Assembly: GCA_016935555.1 (NCBI GenBank)
Contig: JAFGQR010000118.1
Coordinates: forward strand, 1-64,000
DNA length: 64,000 nucleotides
Direction: 5' to 3'
Source: Verrucomicrobiota bacterium
GTDB lineage: Bacteria; Verrucomicrobiota; Verrucomicrobiia; Limisphaerales; JAFGQR01
Made by a program: the position numbers and the translations under genes. The notes beneath the pieces were generated by a model, which ran no database searches, had not been told where the DNA came from, and worked only from the letters and a program-made list of their open reading frames with translations. Shown here piece by piece: positions 26,601-34,597 of this stretch. Numbering within the stretch: position 1 is the first letter of the stretch; every line of letters begins with the position of its first letter.

Positions 26601-29031
26601 ACGACGCCCCCACCCAGTTCGGGGTCACACCGATGTCCCAAACGCCGCCGGGGACGGTCCCGGCCCACTTGGGGTTGTCGAAGGAGAGGACGTGCAGATC
26701 GATCGAGAGGTTCGGCTCGTTGGTCACAATCTCGGCCAGCATCCGCGGCGGAAGGGTGCCGACGACGAACCCGCCCGTGCCGGCGCGTGTGCCGTAATGG
26801 ATGAGGGGGAACTGGCCGACGGCGAGGTTGGCGGCGGCGATGTTGACGGTGACAAGGCCGTTGACGGCCAGGGTGCCGGCGACGTCCAGGGGCGCGTTGG
26901 TGGGGTTGCCGAACGCGCCGAGGTCGAGATCGAGGGTGACGGCGGTCGTGCTGCCCAACTCGAGGTTGGCGGGATGGAGTTGGGCGTTATCGGCGAGCAC
27001 TTCGAGTCCCAGGGCGGTGCCGTCGGCCAGCCGGATGTCGCCGGTGGCGGCCGAAGCGGTGGTGGTCACGAGCCTGCCGCTTGTAATGGCGGTGGGGCCG
27101 CCGTAGTGGTTGGGGCCGGTGAGCGCCAGCGCGCCGGACCCGCTCTTGATCAAGCCGCCGTCGCCGGTGATTGCGCCCGAAAAGACCGTTGAGGAATCGT
27201 CCGCGCCGCAGGCGAGCATGGCCGAGCCCAGCGCGACGTTGCCTTCGCCGCTGAGGGAGCCGACGGTTTGATCAAGGTTGTTGAGATCCAGCGCGGCGCC
27301 CAGCGCGACGTTCGCGTTGGCCGTGGGCGACAGGGCGTTGACGACGTTGAGCCGCAGGCTCCCGCTGTTCACGATCGCCGGTCCCGCAAACGCGTTCGAT
27401 CCCCCCAGCGTCAGCATGCCGCTGCCCAGTTTGGTCAGACCGCCGGAGCTGACGGGTCCGAGGGTGGGCGTGTCGAGCGTGGCGGCCGTGGCGGGCAGTC
27501 CGCCCAGCAGGGCGACCGTGGGGGCGTTGGTGTAGTCATGGCCGGGGCAGGTGATGACGATCGCATCGAGCCGGAACGCGCCCGCGCCGGAGCCGTCGTC
27601 GGCCATCAGCGCCACCGCGGTGGCGCCGGAGCCGTCGCCGGTGATGCTGACAATGGGCGGCCCCATGTAGCCGCTGCCGCCATCCAGGACGGGGATGCCG
27701 GTCACGCCGTTGCCGGTGGCGCCCAACAAAGGCTGGTTGACGGTGATGTCGTACCCGGCGGTGTCAAAGATCGCACCTCCCGCATACACGCGCGCATCGG
27801 TCATGTTCTCGAGAAAGGCCGGTTCGCCGGCCTTGGCTTCGATCACGCCGCCGTTCAGGTTCACATAAGCCAGGCCGCCGGGCGCGTCGCCCCAGCGCTC
27901 GAAGCGCGGCACGCGCACCGTGCCGCCGTTGACGTTGAGCGTGCCGTGGCCGGTGGCGCCGGCGTAAGCGTGCGCGACGACCAGGCTCAGGTTGCAATCG
28001 AGGACGCCGGCGCCCGCGACGTTGATTTCGCCGCGGCCCTGCTCGGCGCAGAACAGGTGCGTGCCGGTTCCCGTGTGCACAAGCCGCCCACCCGTCAGAT
28101 GGACGATGCCGTGGCCGCCCGCGTAGCGGCCGGGCGCGCACCAGCCGCCTTCGACGTTGGTGCCGCCGCTCTGATAGAGCAATCCTTTGCCTGTGGCCCC
28201 GATGTGGAGGTTGTTGGGGTTGTCGAATATGCCGCCGGTGAGGGAATAGAACCCGTAAGCGCTGGCGCCTTCGCCGATGCGCCATTCGTTGGCCGTGGGG
28301 GTGAATCCCTGCACCACGCCGCCGCTCTGAAACATCGCGCCGGCGGTGTCGTTCTTGCCCACCCAGAAGCGGCGGACGTCAATGCGCGCATGGTCGCGCA
28401 GATGGCACCAGCCCCGCCCGGTGCCCCAGTCGCCGATGTTGAAATCGCGTCCGTCCGCCAGCAGCAACTGGGCGTTGTCCCTCAAATAGACCCAGCCCCA
28501 GCCGCTCTCGCCGTTGCCGACGCCGAACCAGCCGCCGTTGACATTGACGACGCCGGTGCCGGCCACGATCAGCTCGCCGCGGCAGGAGTTGATGTCCCCG
28601 ACGAGAAAGCCGTCGCCGGTCTTGTTGACGACGCCGTTCTCGACGATCAGGCGGCTGAGCGGGGTGTTGCCGGTGCCGGCCCGGCCGGCCACCAGCCAGT
28701 TGTCCACGTTAAGGGTGCCGCCGTTGGTGACGATGATGTCGCCGGCGATGCCGTTGTTGCCGGCCCAGGCTTCGCTGACGTTGGGGACGGTGCTGCTGAC
28801 AATGGCCGTCCCGTTGGTCACCTCGCCGACGGCCCCGGCGACGATGGTGTTGTCCGGCACCACGCCGCCGCTCCAGTTGGTCGCCACATTCCAATCCCCC
28901 GCCCCGCCGAGAACCCAATAGTCCGCCCGCGCGGCCGGGCCCAAGCCCAGCGCCGCCGCCGCCAGCAGCAGGAGCAGCAGCGCAGGAACGGGCGCTTGAT
29001 TCCGGGAAATGTGAATCGATGGGGTTTGCAT
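23602..29031 (-). CDS. Secreted PATR (autotransporter-associated beta-strand repeat) protein
   Basis: 1809 residues from the ATG at 29031; it is followed by a hydrophobic signal segment (PALLLLLLAAAALGLG then PAARADYW). An open extension upstream lacks signal character. The body is repetitive Gly/Asn/Thr-rich beta-helix sequence with several PATR units (LTKLGSGMLTLGGSNAFAG, LIKSGSGALALTGPNHYGG, LTKTAPGTVTLSGANTYSG, LTKVGAGTLTLSGANTFTG). Two long halves are homologous: about 28400-27440 and 25280-24250 both run through an AEQGRGE block, a VNLNGG or LLNLNGGS block and GPPIVSITGDGSGATAV / GAPIVAITGDGSGATAV. There is no C-terminal outer-membrane beta-barrel. The last 64 residues are the shared module ending QRFYQFQFP, so export and retention must differ from a classical autotransporter. 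The 162-bp gap to the gene at 23439 holds nothing recognisable. Confidence 0.87.
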   Translation of the reverse strand: MQTPSIHISRNQAPVPALLLLLLAAAALGLGPAARADYWVLGGAGDWNVATNWSGGVVPDNTIVAGAVGEVTNGTAIVSSTVPNVSEAWAGNNGIAGDIIVTNGGTLNVDNWLVAGRAGTGNTPLSRLIVENGVVNKTGDGFLVGDINSCRGELIVAGTGVVNVNGGWFGVGNGESGWGWVYLRDNAQLLLADGRDFNIGDWGTGRGWCHLRDHARIDVRRFWVGKNDTAGAMFQSGGVVQGFTPTANEWRIGEGASAYGFYSLTGGIFDNPNNLHIGATGKGLLYQSGGTNVEGGWCAPGRYAGGHGIVHLTGGRLVHTGTGTHLFCAEQGRGEINVAGAGVLDCNLSLVVAHAYAGATGHGTLNVNGGTVRVPRFERWGDAPGGLAYVNLNGGVIEAKAGEPAFLENMTDARVYAGGAIFDTAGYDITVNQPLLGATGNGVTGIPVLDGGSGYMGPPIVSITGDGSGATAVALMADDGSGAGAFRLDAIVITCPGHDYTNAPTVALLGGLPATAATLDTPTLGPVSSGGLTKLGSGMLTLGGSNAFAGPAIVNSGSLRLNVVNALSPTANANVALGAALDLNNLDQTVGSLSGEGNVALGSAMLACGADDSSTVFSGAITGDGGLIKSGSGALALTGPNHYGGPTAITSGRLVTTTASAATGDIRLADGTALGLEVLADNAQLHPANLELGSTTAVTLDLDLGAFGNPTNAPLDVAGTLAVNGLVTVNIAAANLAVGQFPLIHYGTRAGTGGFVVGTLPPRMLAEIVTNEPNLSIDLHVLSFDNPKWAGTVPGGVWDIGVTPNWVGASSGTPATYVDGDLVLFDDSAIGTTTVDLGTTVQPAGVTINNSSLAYTLTGTGKISGPNGVTKNGSDTYTVGNTGGNDYTGTTAVNAGTLAAGAANTLSPNSPIHVGGGRLDIQGYDQTVGAVRLASGAISGSGGTLSGASYDMLSGAVNANLGGAGALTKTAPGTVTLSGANTYSGDTRINEGTLAAGAANALSPNSAVTVKGGTLDLDGHDQAAGPVSLVAGAITGAATLTAPSFQVQSGLIAPNLTGPGALTKSGGGTAALEGDLSHAGGTIVNDGTLVLGGHNTYGGDTVLNGGVAVVSADANLGAGNIVLNPTGTLRVDGGTNFASARTLHFGVAAWNGGTIDVAEHSLAWFSGAMTGAGNDTYFYKEGPGTMVYSGVTAFDDATHFFANRGLLVFSNATVSVNRWSGVASAAGADATLALVGDSALTVVHDFNVGDVTPSRARFYIADNARLVCNAFAIGKPADCVGAAYQVGGTIVNYASWVADWRIGGQWGTGDVGAYGFYLLANGAMTNVINNWQVGAYAQGVYYQSGGINEQGGWTAFGRFGGSPSLGHGVGYLTGGQFIHSQPAQHVIVAEQGRGELTVAGTASVDLAGALWIGLDYDGLAGNGTVNLNGGTLATPAITMPGLGASSLLNLNGGSLRAKANEPNFLAGLSAACVHAGGAVIDSAGFDITVAQPLLAPDGDGVSSITVDTPGSGYIGAPIVAITGDGSGATAVAEVDYVAGVLTNIVVTSPGRGYTSALVTLTGGGGAGGTATATLAPAVSGGLTKVGAGTLTLSGANTFTGPVLVREGGLVNDGVFGGTVTIEAPGALDLGPGTEDLSIADTLTLAGTLYLDINRDTFASDYIFGPPSVILGGRLVVRNLGSAPQIGDGFWLIDAAAFSGAFAQLDLPPLDPTLRWDIPGLLATGVLEVKAAAPQTIASYQFNPATGFMELRFTGNPGYPYRIVATTNLTPPIVWETLGTETADPVTGLFGFTDTNAPAHLQRFYQFQFP

Positions 29032-29317
29032 GAGTCTTGAGGGTTGAGGGTTCAGTCGGGTCGGACAGGCAGAACACCGGGACGCTCCCCGGGAGCGCGT
29101 CGTCGCGCCGCCGGCCGGTTGCGGGCGGTGCATCTGCCTGTGAAACATGGTGATTCCATATCACAAGGGCATGTCAGACGCAATTGCCAATCGGGATCGC
29201 CCGCGCCCGTCCCGGTGCGTCCGGCGGTTGCCGGTCGAATCTCCAACCCCGCAGCTCCGCTGTCCATCGGCACAGGCCGTGGCGGGCCGGGGCGTTCGGG
29301 CGGCTGTCCGGGCGATA

Positions 29318-31972
29318 TCAGCGTGCCTCCGCTCCGTACGCCAGCGACACCTGCAGGCCGCTGCCGTGGGCGGTGTAGAAGAGGCGGCCGTTGGAGACGA
29401 CCGCCCCGATGCATTCGCTCGCGTCGAGCCGCGGGCCGGTTGAGACGAGTTGGATCCGGGCGGGATTCGACAGGTCGATCAGGTCGAGGTTTGAGCCGAC
29501 CAGAAAGGGTTCGGACAGCGTGAACCGGGTGCATTTGTAGCCCTCGGCGAGCCGGGTCAGGATCTTGCCGGTGTCCTTGTCGAGGAGGTAACCGTGGTCG
29601 TATTGGGCGTGAACGAACAGGAACCGGGGGCCGAGGGTGACGACATGGATGGCTTCGAGCAACGGGTCGGAGCGCCAGATCAGCGATCCATCCCGGGCGT
29701 CCAGGCACCACACGTAACGGTTGGTGCTCCCGCGGGAGGGGGTGTAGCCCCCGAGATACAAGCGCCCCTTCTCGGCGGAAATGGTGCACCCGCCGTACAT
29801 GCTGTAGTCGGTGGTCTGCCACAGGATGCGGCCGGTCGCGGGGTCGAGCGCGGCCGTGAGGCCCGCCGGTCCGGGCTGGCCCCGCCGTTTGGCCGCGTGG
29901 CCGAAGAAACAGGTGTAATAGAGCGTGCCGTCCATCAGGCAGATCCCCGACTCGTCGCCGCCGGCGCCGACATCGGAGAAGTTGTGTTGCCAGGCGTTGG
30001 TGCCGGTGGCCAGGTCGTAGGCGCGGAGGACGGGCTGGTGATGGCTGGGGAAACTGGGCGAATTTTGGTGTTCGAAGAGCCAGTCCAGTTTGCGCTCGCC
30101 GGGCAGGAGGGGGGCATCGGGGCCGTATTTTCCGGTGCCGAACATGTAGATCGCCAGGTTGCCGTGAATGACCGGCGGCAACTGCCGGTTCCAGCTGGGC
30201 GATCCGCTGAAGGGCGCCTGCCAGAGGAGCCTGCCGGTGGCGGCATCCAGGCAGCGCAACCAGCATTCGTCCAAGCCGGCTTGCGGCACGAGCAGCCGTT
30301 CCTCGTGGTAAAGCGGCGAGGTGTAGCAGATGAAGACCCCGGGATAATACACCCGCCAGAGGAGCCGGCCGGTTTCCTGTTCGACGGCGAACACCTGGCC
30401 TTCGGCGGTGTGGGTGTACATGCGGCCGCCGCCGAACGTTGAGAAATGCTTGGCGGTTCCCTCGTAACGCCGGATCCATTTCAGCTTCAGCGGCAGCGCA
30501 AGCCCCTGGTCATCGCAGTTGCCGTTCGACCAATCCGTGAAACTCGTGAACCGATTGTGCCGGGCGTCCTTGAGCGGGCCCGTCAGCGGGCTGCGAATAA
30601 CGGTCAACGCAAGGTCGTTGGTGGGAAGCGCCGCGCGTCCGCCCACCCCAAGAACGTAGAGGTAGCCGTCCTCGCCCCCCACATAGACGCGTCCGTTCGC
30701 AACCGCGGCGGGGGCGGAGATGGGTTTGCCAAAGGCGGTGGCGAACGACCACGGCTGGCCTTGGCCCGACAGCGGCACCCCATGCACTCGGCCGTCGAGC
30801 CCGCCAAACACGGCGGTGTCTTTCAGAAGAATGGGCGGCGCGATGGATGGGAATCCTCCCAGGGGTTCGGGGCGGTTCTGCCCGGGCCGGTGGCGACACA
30901 GGGCGTAGCCTGCCTCCGGCCGGCACCGATACACATCCCGGCCGCGCAGGCTGACCGAGCTGAAACTGATCAGTCCCCCGTTGAGAGTCGTTCGCGCGCC
31001 CGGCACAAACTCGCGTTTGACGGCGCCGTTCGCCTGCCGAAGGATGTCGACCTCGCCGCGATTGTCCAGCCAGTGCCACTGCCGATAGGCGGCGCCGTCC
31101 TCGCCCAAGCTCAGCCCAAGCGTGGGGGTCGGGGTGCGGTCCGGCACATACTTGGCCACCCGATCGGCCCGAGCGCCGGCGTCCTTCAGCCACACGAGCG
31201 TGCCGCCTGCCGGGACCACCACGGTGTGGTCGTGCACGGCCAAGTCCCGGGAGCATTGGAACTGGTCGGACGGGGTGACCCTGCCGCGTTTGTGGGTTCT
31301 CCAATCCTGCCCGTTCCAGCGGTCCCCGGTGAACCGCATTTCCTCCCGCACGTAGTCCCAGGTCCAACACTCCGTGCCGTCAGGTTCCAAGGCGTAGACC
31401 ACGCCGCCCAGCGTGGCAAAGTAGACGCGGTTGGAGTCCACCACCGGACTGCCAAACACCGGTTCCCCACACTCAATCCGCCGGATCACCCTTCCGTCGC
31501 CCCGGGCCAGCACATAATAAAAGCCGGCCGTGGTGCCGAAATGCACATACCGGCCCGCAAGCGCCGGCGACGAGACATTGTTGCCGTTGGCCCCGCCCCC
31601 GGCGCTGGTGTGGCGCCACACCACCCGCAGCGTGCCCTCGTCGATGCACGCGGCCACCCCCGCACCGTCCACCACGAAGATCCGCCCGTCCGCCACCACC
31701 GGCGACGTGAACACCGCATCGGTCATCGGCACCGCGCCCACCAGTCCCAGCGGCACCTCCACGCTCCGCTCCGGCACATTGCCCGAATGCCGCGCGTCGA
31801 ACTTGTATTGCGGCCAGTCCTCCCCGGCGGCGATCCGTCCCGCGAGCGCCACGCAGCCGGCCAGGACCAGCCCAAAGACGAAGCCGGGCGGCTTGCGGAC
31901 CGGTTTTTCTCCGGCGGCGGGGCTTGGGACCGCACGGTTCGCCGCAACGGGCCGAGAGTTTGCGTTCATCAT
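29318..31972 (-). CDS. Exported PQQ-like beta-propeller repeat protein (copy 2)
   Basis: 884 residues. A Shine-Dalgarno GGAGG lies 4 nt before the ATG at 31972 and 7 nt before a second ATG at 31969, so either may be used. The N-terminus has a charged stretch, then the hydrophobic FVFGLVLAGCVALAG, then EDWPQ as mature start. Propeller blades are clear: PVVADGRIFVVDGAG, YVGGEDGYLYVLGVGG, VFAVEQETGRLLWRVY, LDAATGRLLWQAPFSGSPSW, LDPATGRILWQTTDYS, CLDARDGSLIWRSD. The copy at 1544-4216 aligns along its whole length, including CLDARDGSL and GRLFYTAHGSGLQVS against GRVFYTSQASGLVVS at the end. It is probably periplasmic or extracellular; ligand unknown. The 286-bp gap downstream (29032-29317) up to the PATR gene start holds only weak short palindromes. 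Confidence 0.85.
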   Translation of the reverse strand: MMNANSRPVAANRAVPSPAAGEKPVRKPPGFVFGLVLAGCVALAGRIAAGEDWPQYKFDARHSGNVPERSVEVPLGLVGAVPMTDAVFTSPVVADGRIFVVDGAGVAACIDEGTLRVVWRHTSAGGGANGNNVSSPALAGRYVHFGTTAGFYYVLARGDGRVIRRIECGEPVFGSPVVDSNRVYFATLGGVVYALEPDGTECWTWDYVREEMRFTGDRWNGQDWRTHKRGRVTPSDQFQCSRDLAVHDHTVVVPAGGTLVWLKDAGARADRVAKYVPDRTPTPTLGLSLGEDGAAYRQWHWLDNRGEVDILRQANGAVKREFVPGARTTLNGGLISFSSVSLRGRDVYRCRPEAGYALCRHRPGQNRPEPLGGFPSIAPPILLKDTAVFGGLDGRVHGVPLSGQGQPWSFATAFGKPISAPAAVANGRVYVGGEDGYLYVLGVGGRAALPTNDLALTVIRSPLTGPLKDARHNRFTSFTDWSNGNCDDQGLALPLKLKWIRRYEGTAKHFSTFGGGRMYTHTAEGQVFAVEQETGRLLWRVYYPGVFICYTSPLYHEERLLVPQAGLDECWLRCLDAATGRLLWQAPFSGSPSWNRQLPPVIHGNLAIYMFGTGKYGPDAPLLPGERKLDWLFEHQNSPSFPSHHQPVLRAYDLATGTNAWQHNFSDVGAGGDESGICLMDGTLYYTCFFGHAAKRRGQPGPAGLTAALDPATGRILWQTTDYSMYGGCTISAEKGRLYLGGYTPSRGSTNRYVWCLDARDGSLIWRSDPLLEAIHVVTLGPRFLFVHAQYDHGYLLDKDTGKILTRLAEGYKCTRFTLSEPFLVGSNLDLIDLSNPARIQLVSTGPRLDASECIGAVVSNGRLFYTAHGSGLQVSLAYGAEAR

Positions 31973-32091
31973 GCTTCCTCCTGAAATCCACGGAATGATT
32001 CTCGAATGGGGGAAAGTTTCGCGTGGCGGCGCGTTTGGTCAAGGCTCAAATGGGCCCACCCCATGCGCCGGGCCCATCTGCTGCGTCTTCA

Positions 32092-32167
32092 CCCACGCGA
32101 CGGCAGGGCGCCCACGCGATGGCAGGGCACCCACGCGATGGTAGGGCGCCCACGCGATGGTAGGGCG
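32092..32167 (+). repeat. Four tandem 19-bp repeats, CCCACGCGAYGGYAGGGCG
   Basis: Units begin at 32092, 32111, 32130 and 32149, each exactly 19 bp. Differences are limited to a C/T at position 10, a C/T at position 13 and a final G/A, so the array is young or homogenised. It abuts and partly overlaps the left arm of the next inverted repeat. Confidence 0.85.
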
Positions 32168-32307
32168 AGACTCCGTCGAGCCCAAACTCCCCCTCAGACG
32201 CTGTGCCGATCCGAACCCGCCAACTCCGGGGAGCCCGGACGGCGGCGGATATCGCGATGAAGAGAAAGGTGAAAGAGAATCAGGGCTCGACAGAGTCTCG
32301 CCCTACC
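32159..32307. repeat. 149-bp inverted-repeat element (GGTAGGGCGAGACTC arms)
   Basis: Arms 32159-32183 and 32283-32307 are reverse complements at 24 of 25 positions, flanking 99 bp of non-coding sequence. The arm begins inside the last unit of the 19-bp tandem array. The structure resembles a small non-autonomous (MITE/REPIN-type) element. No target-site duplication is obvious. The arms are unlike the GGGGTCA family at 16116 and 40226. Confidence 0.7.
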
Positions 32308-32329
32308 TGGGGGGGGTGGGGACGTGGAT

Positions 32330-32371
32330 GCGCATGAGGCGGAGGCGGCTGCGGCGCCGCGCCTCATGCGC
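32330..32371. terminator. Hairpin downstream of the transporter gene
   Basis: Perfect 12-base arms, GCGCATGAGGCG at 32330-32341 and its complement at 32360-32371, enclose an 18-nt loop. The hairpin lies about 75 bp after the stop of the minus-strand gene ending at 32447. It lacks a T-tract, so it may be a terminator or part of the repeat cluster. Confidence 0.4.
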
Positions 32372-32446
32372 CGGGCTTGTGCGCTTCCGCCAGACGGACA
32401 TCGAACGTGCGGCGTCAAAGGATGTCTGGCGTCGTGTTGCGGGGCT

Positions 32447-33781
32447 TCATCCGCCGCCCTGGGGATGTCTTCCGGCCAGGCGGGTTTGGGCGTGCCCCAA
32501 AAAGAAGGAAAGGGCCACCCAGAGAATCGCCAGTGCGAAGACGGCGGACGCCAGGGGGAGGACGGTGGGGCTCAACGCCGCAAGAGGGCGTTCGAGCAGA
32601 GCGCCGCCGGCATCGCCGGTTCGGTAGCCGAAGGTGTCGACAAAGGATTTGGCTTTGTACTTGTCCTGGGGCTGGAGCACGGTGAACAGCGTTTCGCGAG
32701 CCGGGCCGGCGACGCCCTGTTGGGCTGCGCGGAAGACGGCATTGACGACGGTGAACACGGCCAGCGTTGGAACCAGCGCCAGCGCGGCAAACCCGGCCAC
32801 GGCGAGGGCGGGCAACATGGCCAAGGCGACGCCGACTCCCGCCCAGCGCATGATGCGGGCGGCGAGAAAGGCTTGCGCCAGCAGGGTGGCCAGCTGCATC
32901 CACAGATTGATGTGGGCGAAGAGGACCGTCTGGTGCGCCGTCGAGTCGCTCGCGGCGGCGACGAGGCGGAGGCTGGTGAAGTACAGCAGGGTGGAGACGA
33001 CGCCGACGAGGGCGACGAACAGCGCCAGGGCGCGGATGTAGGGCGATTGCGCCACCGCCTTGAGCCCGGCCAGAGATGCGCCCCCCAGCGGGAGCAAGGG
33101 CATCCGGTGTCCCGTGACTAGCGATCGCGTGCGGGCGAATGCGATTGCAGCCCAGACCGCGAGTTCGAGCAGCAAGGCGGCGATGCCGAACAGCCAGGTG
33201 ACTCCGACTTGTTCGGCGAGTTGCCAGCTGATCAGCGAGCCCACGATGGCGCCCAGGCTGCCGCCCATCGCAATCGCCGGGAACAGCCGTTTGCTCTCCG
33301 TCAGGCTGAAATGGTCGGCCATGAACGCCCAGAACAGGGAGACGACAAACAGGTTGAACACCGAGTGGAAAACGTAATAGACGGACCCCAGCCACCCCCG
33401 TGCCGCCTCCGGCCAAAGGCCCGTTCCCGCCAGGAACCCCAGGAGGATCACGGCGCAGCTGCGAAACGACACCGTCAGGAGCCGGTGCCGGGGGATTCGC
33501 GAGACGACGCGTCCGAACACCGACGCCGCCAGCAGGGTGGCCGCGACGGTGACCAGGAAGAGGTGGCGGACGTTTTCAATGCCGCGCGCCAATCCCAGTG
33601 CCTCCCGAACCGGCCGCAACACCATGATGGCAGTCAGCAGAATGAAGAAAAGCGCGCCCGCGGCCAGCAGGGATCGCAACTCGCCGCCCCGGAACTCCCC
33701 AAGACCGGTCCACCGGCGGCCCGTTCCCATGCCCCGCGGCGCGCCCCGGACCGGTCCGGCAGTCTCGAAGTCAGTCGGCAT
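32447..33781 (-). CDS. NTP/NDP-translocase-like (MFS-type) membrane protein
   Basis: 444 residues with about twelve hydrophobic segments, starting with LLAAGALFFILLTAIMVLRP. The opening RPVREALGL, the segment NLFVVSLFWAFMADHF and the block LFPAIAMGGSLGAIVGS are characteristic of bacterial proteins related to the chlamydial/plastid ATP-ADP translocases and their MFS-like free-living cousins. In free-living Verrucomicrobiota the substrate is not established, so energy-parasitism should not be inferred. The start codon lies inside the end of the upstream methyltransferase gene (11-base overlap), which indicates one transcript and probable translational coupling. Confidence 0.75.
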   Translation of the reverse strand: MPTDFETAGPVRGAPRGMGTGRRWTGLGEFRGGELRSLLAAGALFFILLTAIMVLRPVREALGLARGIENVRHLFLVTVAATLLAASVFGRVVSRIPRHRLLTVSFRSCAVILLGFLAGTGLWPEAARGWLGSVYYVFHSVFNLFVVSLFWAFMADHFSLTESKRLFPAIAMGGSLGAIVGSLISWQLAEQVGVTWLFGIAALLLELAVWAAIAFARTRSLVTGHRMPLLPLGGASLAGLKAVAQSPYIRALALFVALVGVVSTLLYFTSLRLVAAASDSTAHQTVLFAHINLWMQLATLLAQAFLAARIMRWAGVGVALAMLPALAVAGFAALALVPTLAVFTVVNAVFRAAQQGVAGPARETLFTVLQPQDKYKAKSFVDTFGYRTGDAGGALLERPLAALSPTVLPLASAVFALAILWVALSFFLGHAQTRLAGRHPQGGG

Positions 33782-34427
33782 GGTGTGCCGCCAAGACTTC
33801 CTGGTGGCAGGCCACCAGACGCCGCACCCTGAACCCCGCCTTCAGCAGGCGGGCCCGCCAATGCGGGAAGCGGCTCGGCGGGTGCGGGTGGCGTCTGCCT
33901 TCCGCCCGGTGAATCGCGTCCATGATGCGGAACCCGCTGGGCGCGAAATCCGCCAAGACCAATTTGCCTCCGGGCTTGAGCACGCGCAGCATCTCGTCAA
34001 ACACCCGCTCCGGCCGGGCCAGGTGATGGAACACGTTCCACGACGTGACGGCGTCGAAACTGCCGGCGCGCCACGGCAGCGCGCGCGCGTCCGCCAGCAC
34101 GAAGGTGACGCGATCCGCCACGCCGGCGTAAGCCGCCTCCAGTCGCGCCACGTCCTGCTCCGCGGGGCTGATGTCCACCGTCGTCACCCGGGGAAGATGC
34201 CGGGCCAGGGGAATCACAAACCGCCCTTTGCCGGTCCCAATGTCCAGCACGCGGCCTCGCAACGGCAGCGCCTGGCCGAGCACAAACCGCACGCTGGCGG
34301 CGGCGTCGAACCCGAAGCGGCGTTGCAGCGCGTTGCGTTGCTCCAGCCGCTGGTGGGCCCGGGCGGCTTCCCGCCCCGTCGGCTTCCGGGTCGGGTGCTG
34401 CTGTTCAGGTTGGCGTGCGTCGGCCAT
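33771..34427 (-). CDS. Class I SAM-dependent methyltransferase
   Basis: 218 residues from the ATG at 34427 (MADARQPEQQ); the frame stays open upstream but without family similarity. Motif I is VLDIGTGKGRFV (about residues 58-69), followed by VTTVDISPAE, LADARALPW and FDAVTSWNVFHHL, then MLRVLKPGGKLVLADF. This is the Methyltransf_11/UbiE-like core. The substrate is unknown. It is the first gene of a two-gene unit with the translocase-like gene, and is divergent from the U32 gene at 34598. Confidence 0.8.
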   Translation of the reverse strand: MADARQPEQQHPTRKPTGREAARAHQRLEQRNALQRRFGFDAAASVRFVLGQALPLRGRVLDIGTGKGRFVIPLARHLPRVTTVDISPAEQDVARLEAAYAGVADRVTFVLADARALPWRAGSFDAVTSWNVFHHLARPERVFDEMLRVLKPGGKLVLADFAPSGFRIMDAIHRAEGRRHPHPPSRFPHWRARLLKAGFRVRRLVACHQEVLAAHHAD

Positions 34428-34552
34428 GGTGGTTGGATCGCGTTGTTTCGGGAGCCTGCCTCCCCGCCGGGCCGCGGAAAAGCAAATTCTCGGCGGCAAC
34501 CCCGGCCAGGGGCTTTTTCCCACAATCCAGTTGCCGTTCCTTTTTGGTTCTG

Positions 34553-34580
34553 TTGCGCCCCGCGGCCGGCATGGTAGCGT
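34553..34580 (+). promoter_or_regulatory. Candidate promoter of the U32 gene
   Basis: TTGCGC at 34553-34558 and TAGCGT at 34575-34580, with 16 bp between them. A start about 7 nt downstream would leave a leader of about 11 nt before the ATG at 34598, which has no Shine-Dalgarno match. Confidence 0.4.
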
Positions 34581-34597
34581 GCCCCGGCAGATGCCTG

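Larger units (their letters stand above)
31973..32446. other. 474-bp gene-free gap rich in repeats
   Basis: No credible coding sequence is present. From left to right it holds about 120 bp of unique sequence behind the propeller gene start, a four-unit 19-bp tandem repeat, a 149-bp inverted-repeat element that overlaps the last tandem unit, and a perfect 12-bp-arm hairpin before the end of the transporter gene. This accumulation suggests a tolerated landing site for small mobile or slipping repeats. Confidence 0.7.

Noticed and set aside
32447-33781. Evidence for an intracellular or parasitic lifestyle from the ATP/ADP-translocase-like gene
   Set aside because: MFS-like relatives of these translocases are widespread in free-living Verrucomicrobiota, and the rest of the window shows a full biosynthetic set (purE, leuC, ribE, coaD), so parasitism is not supported.
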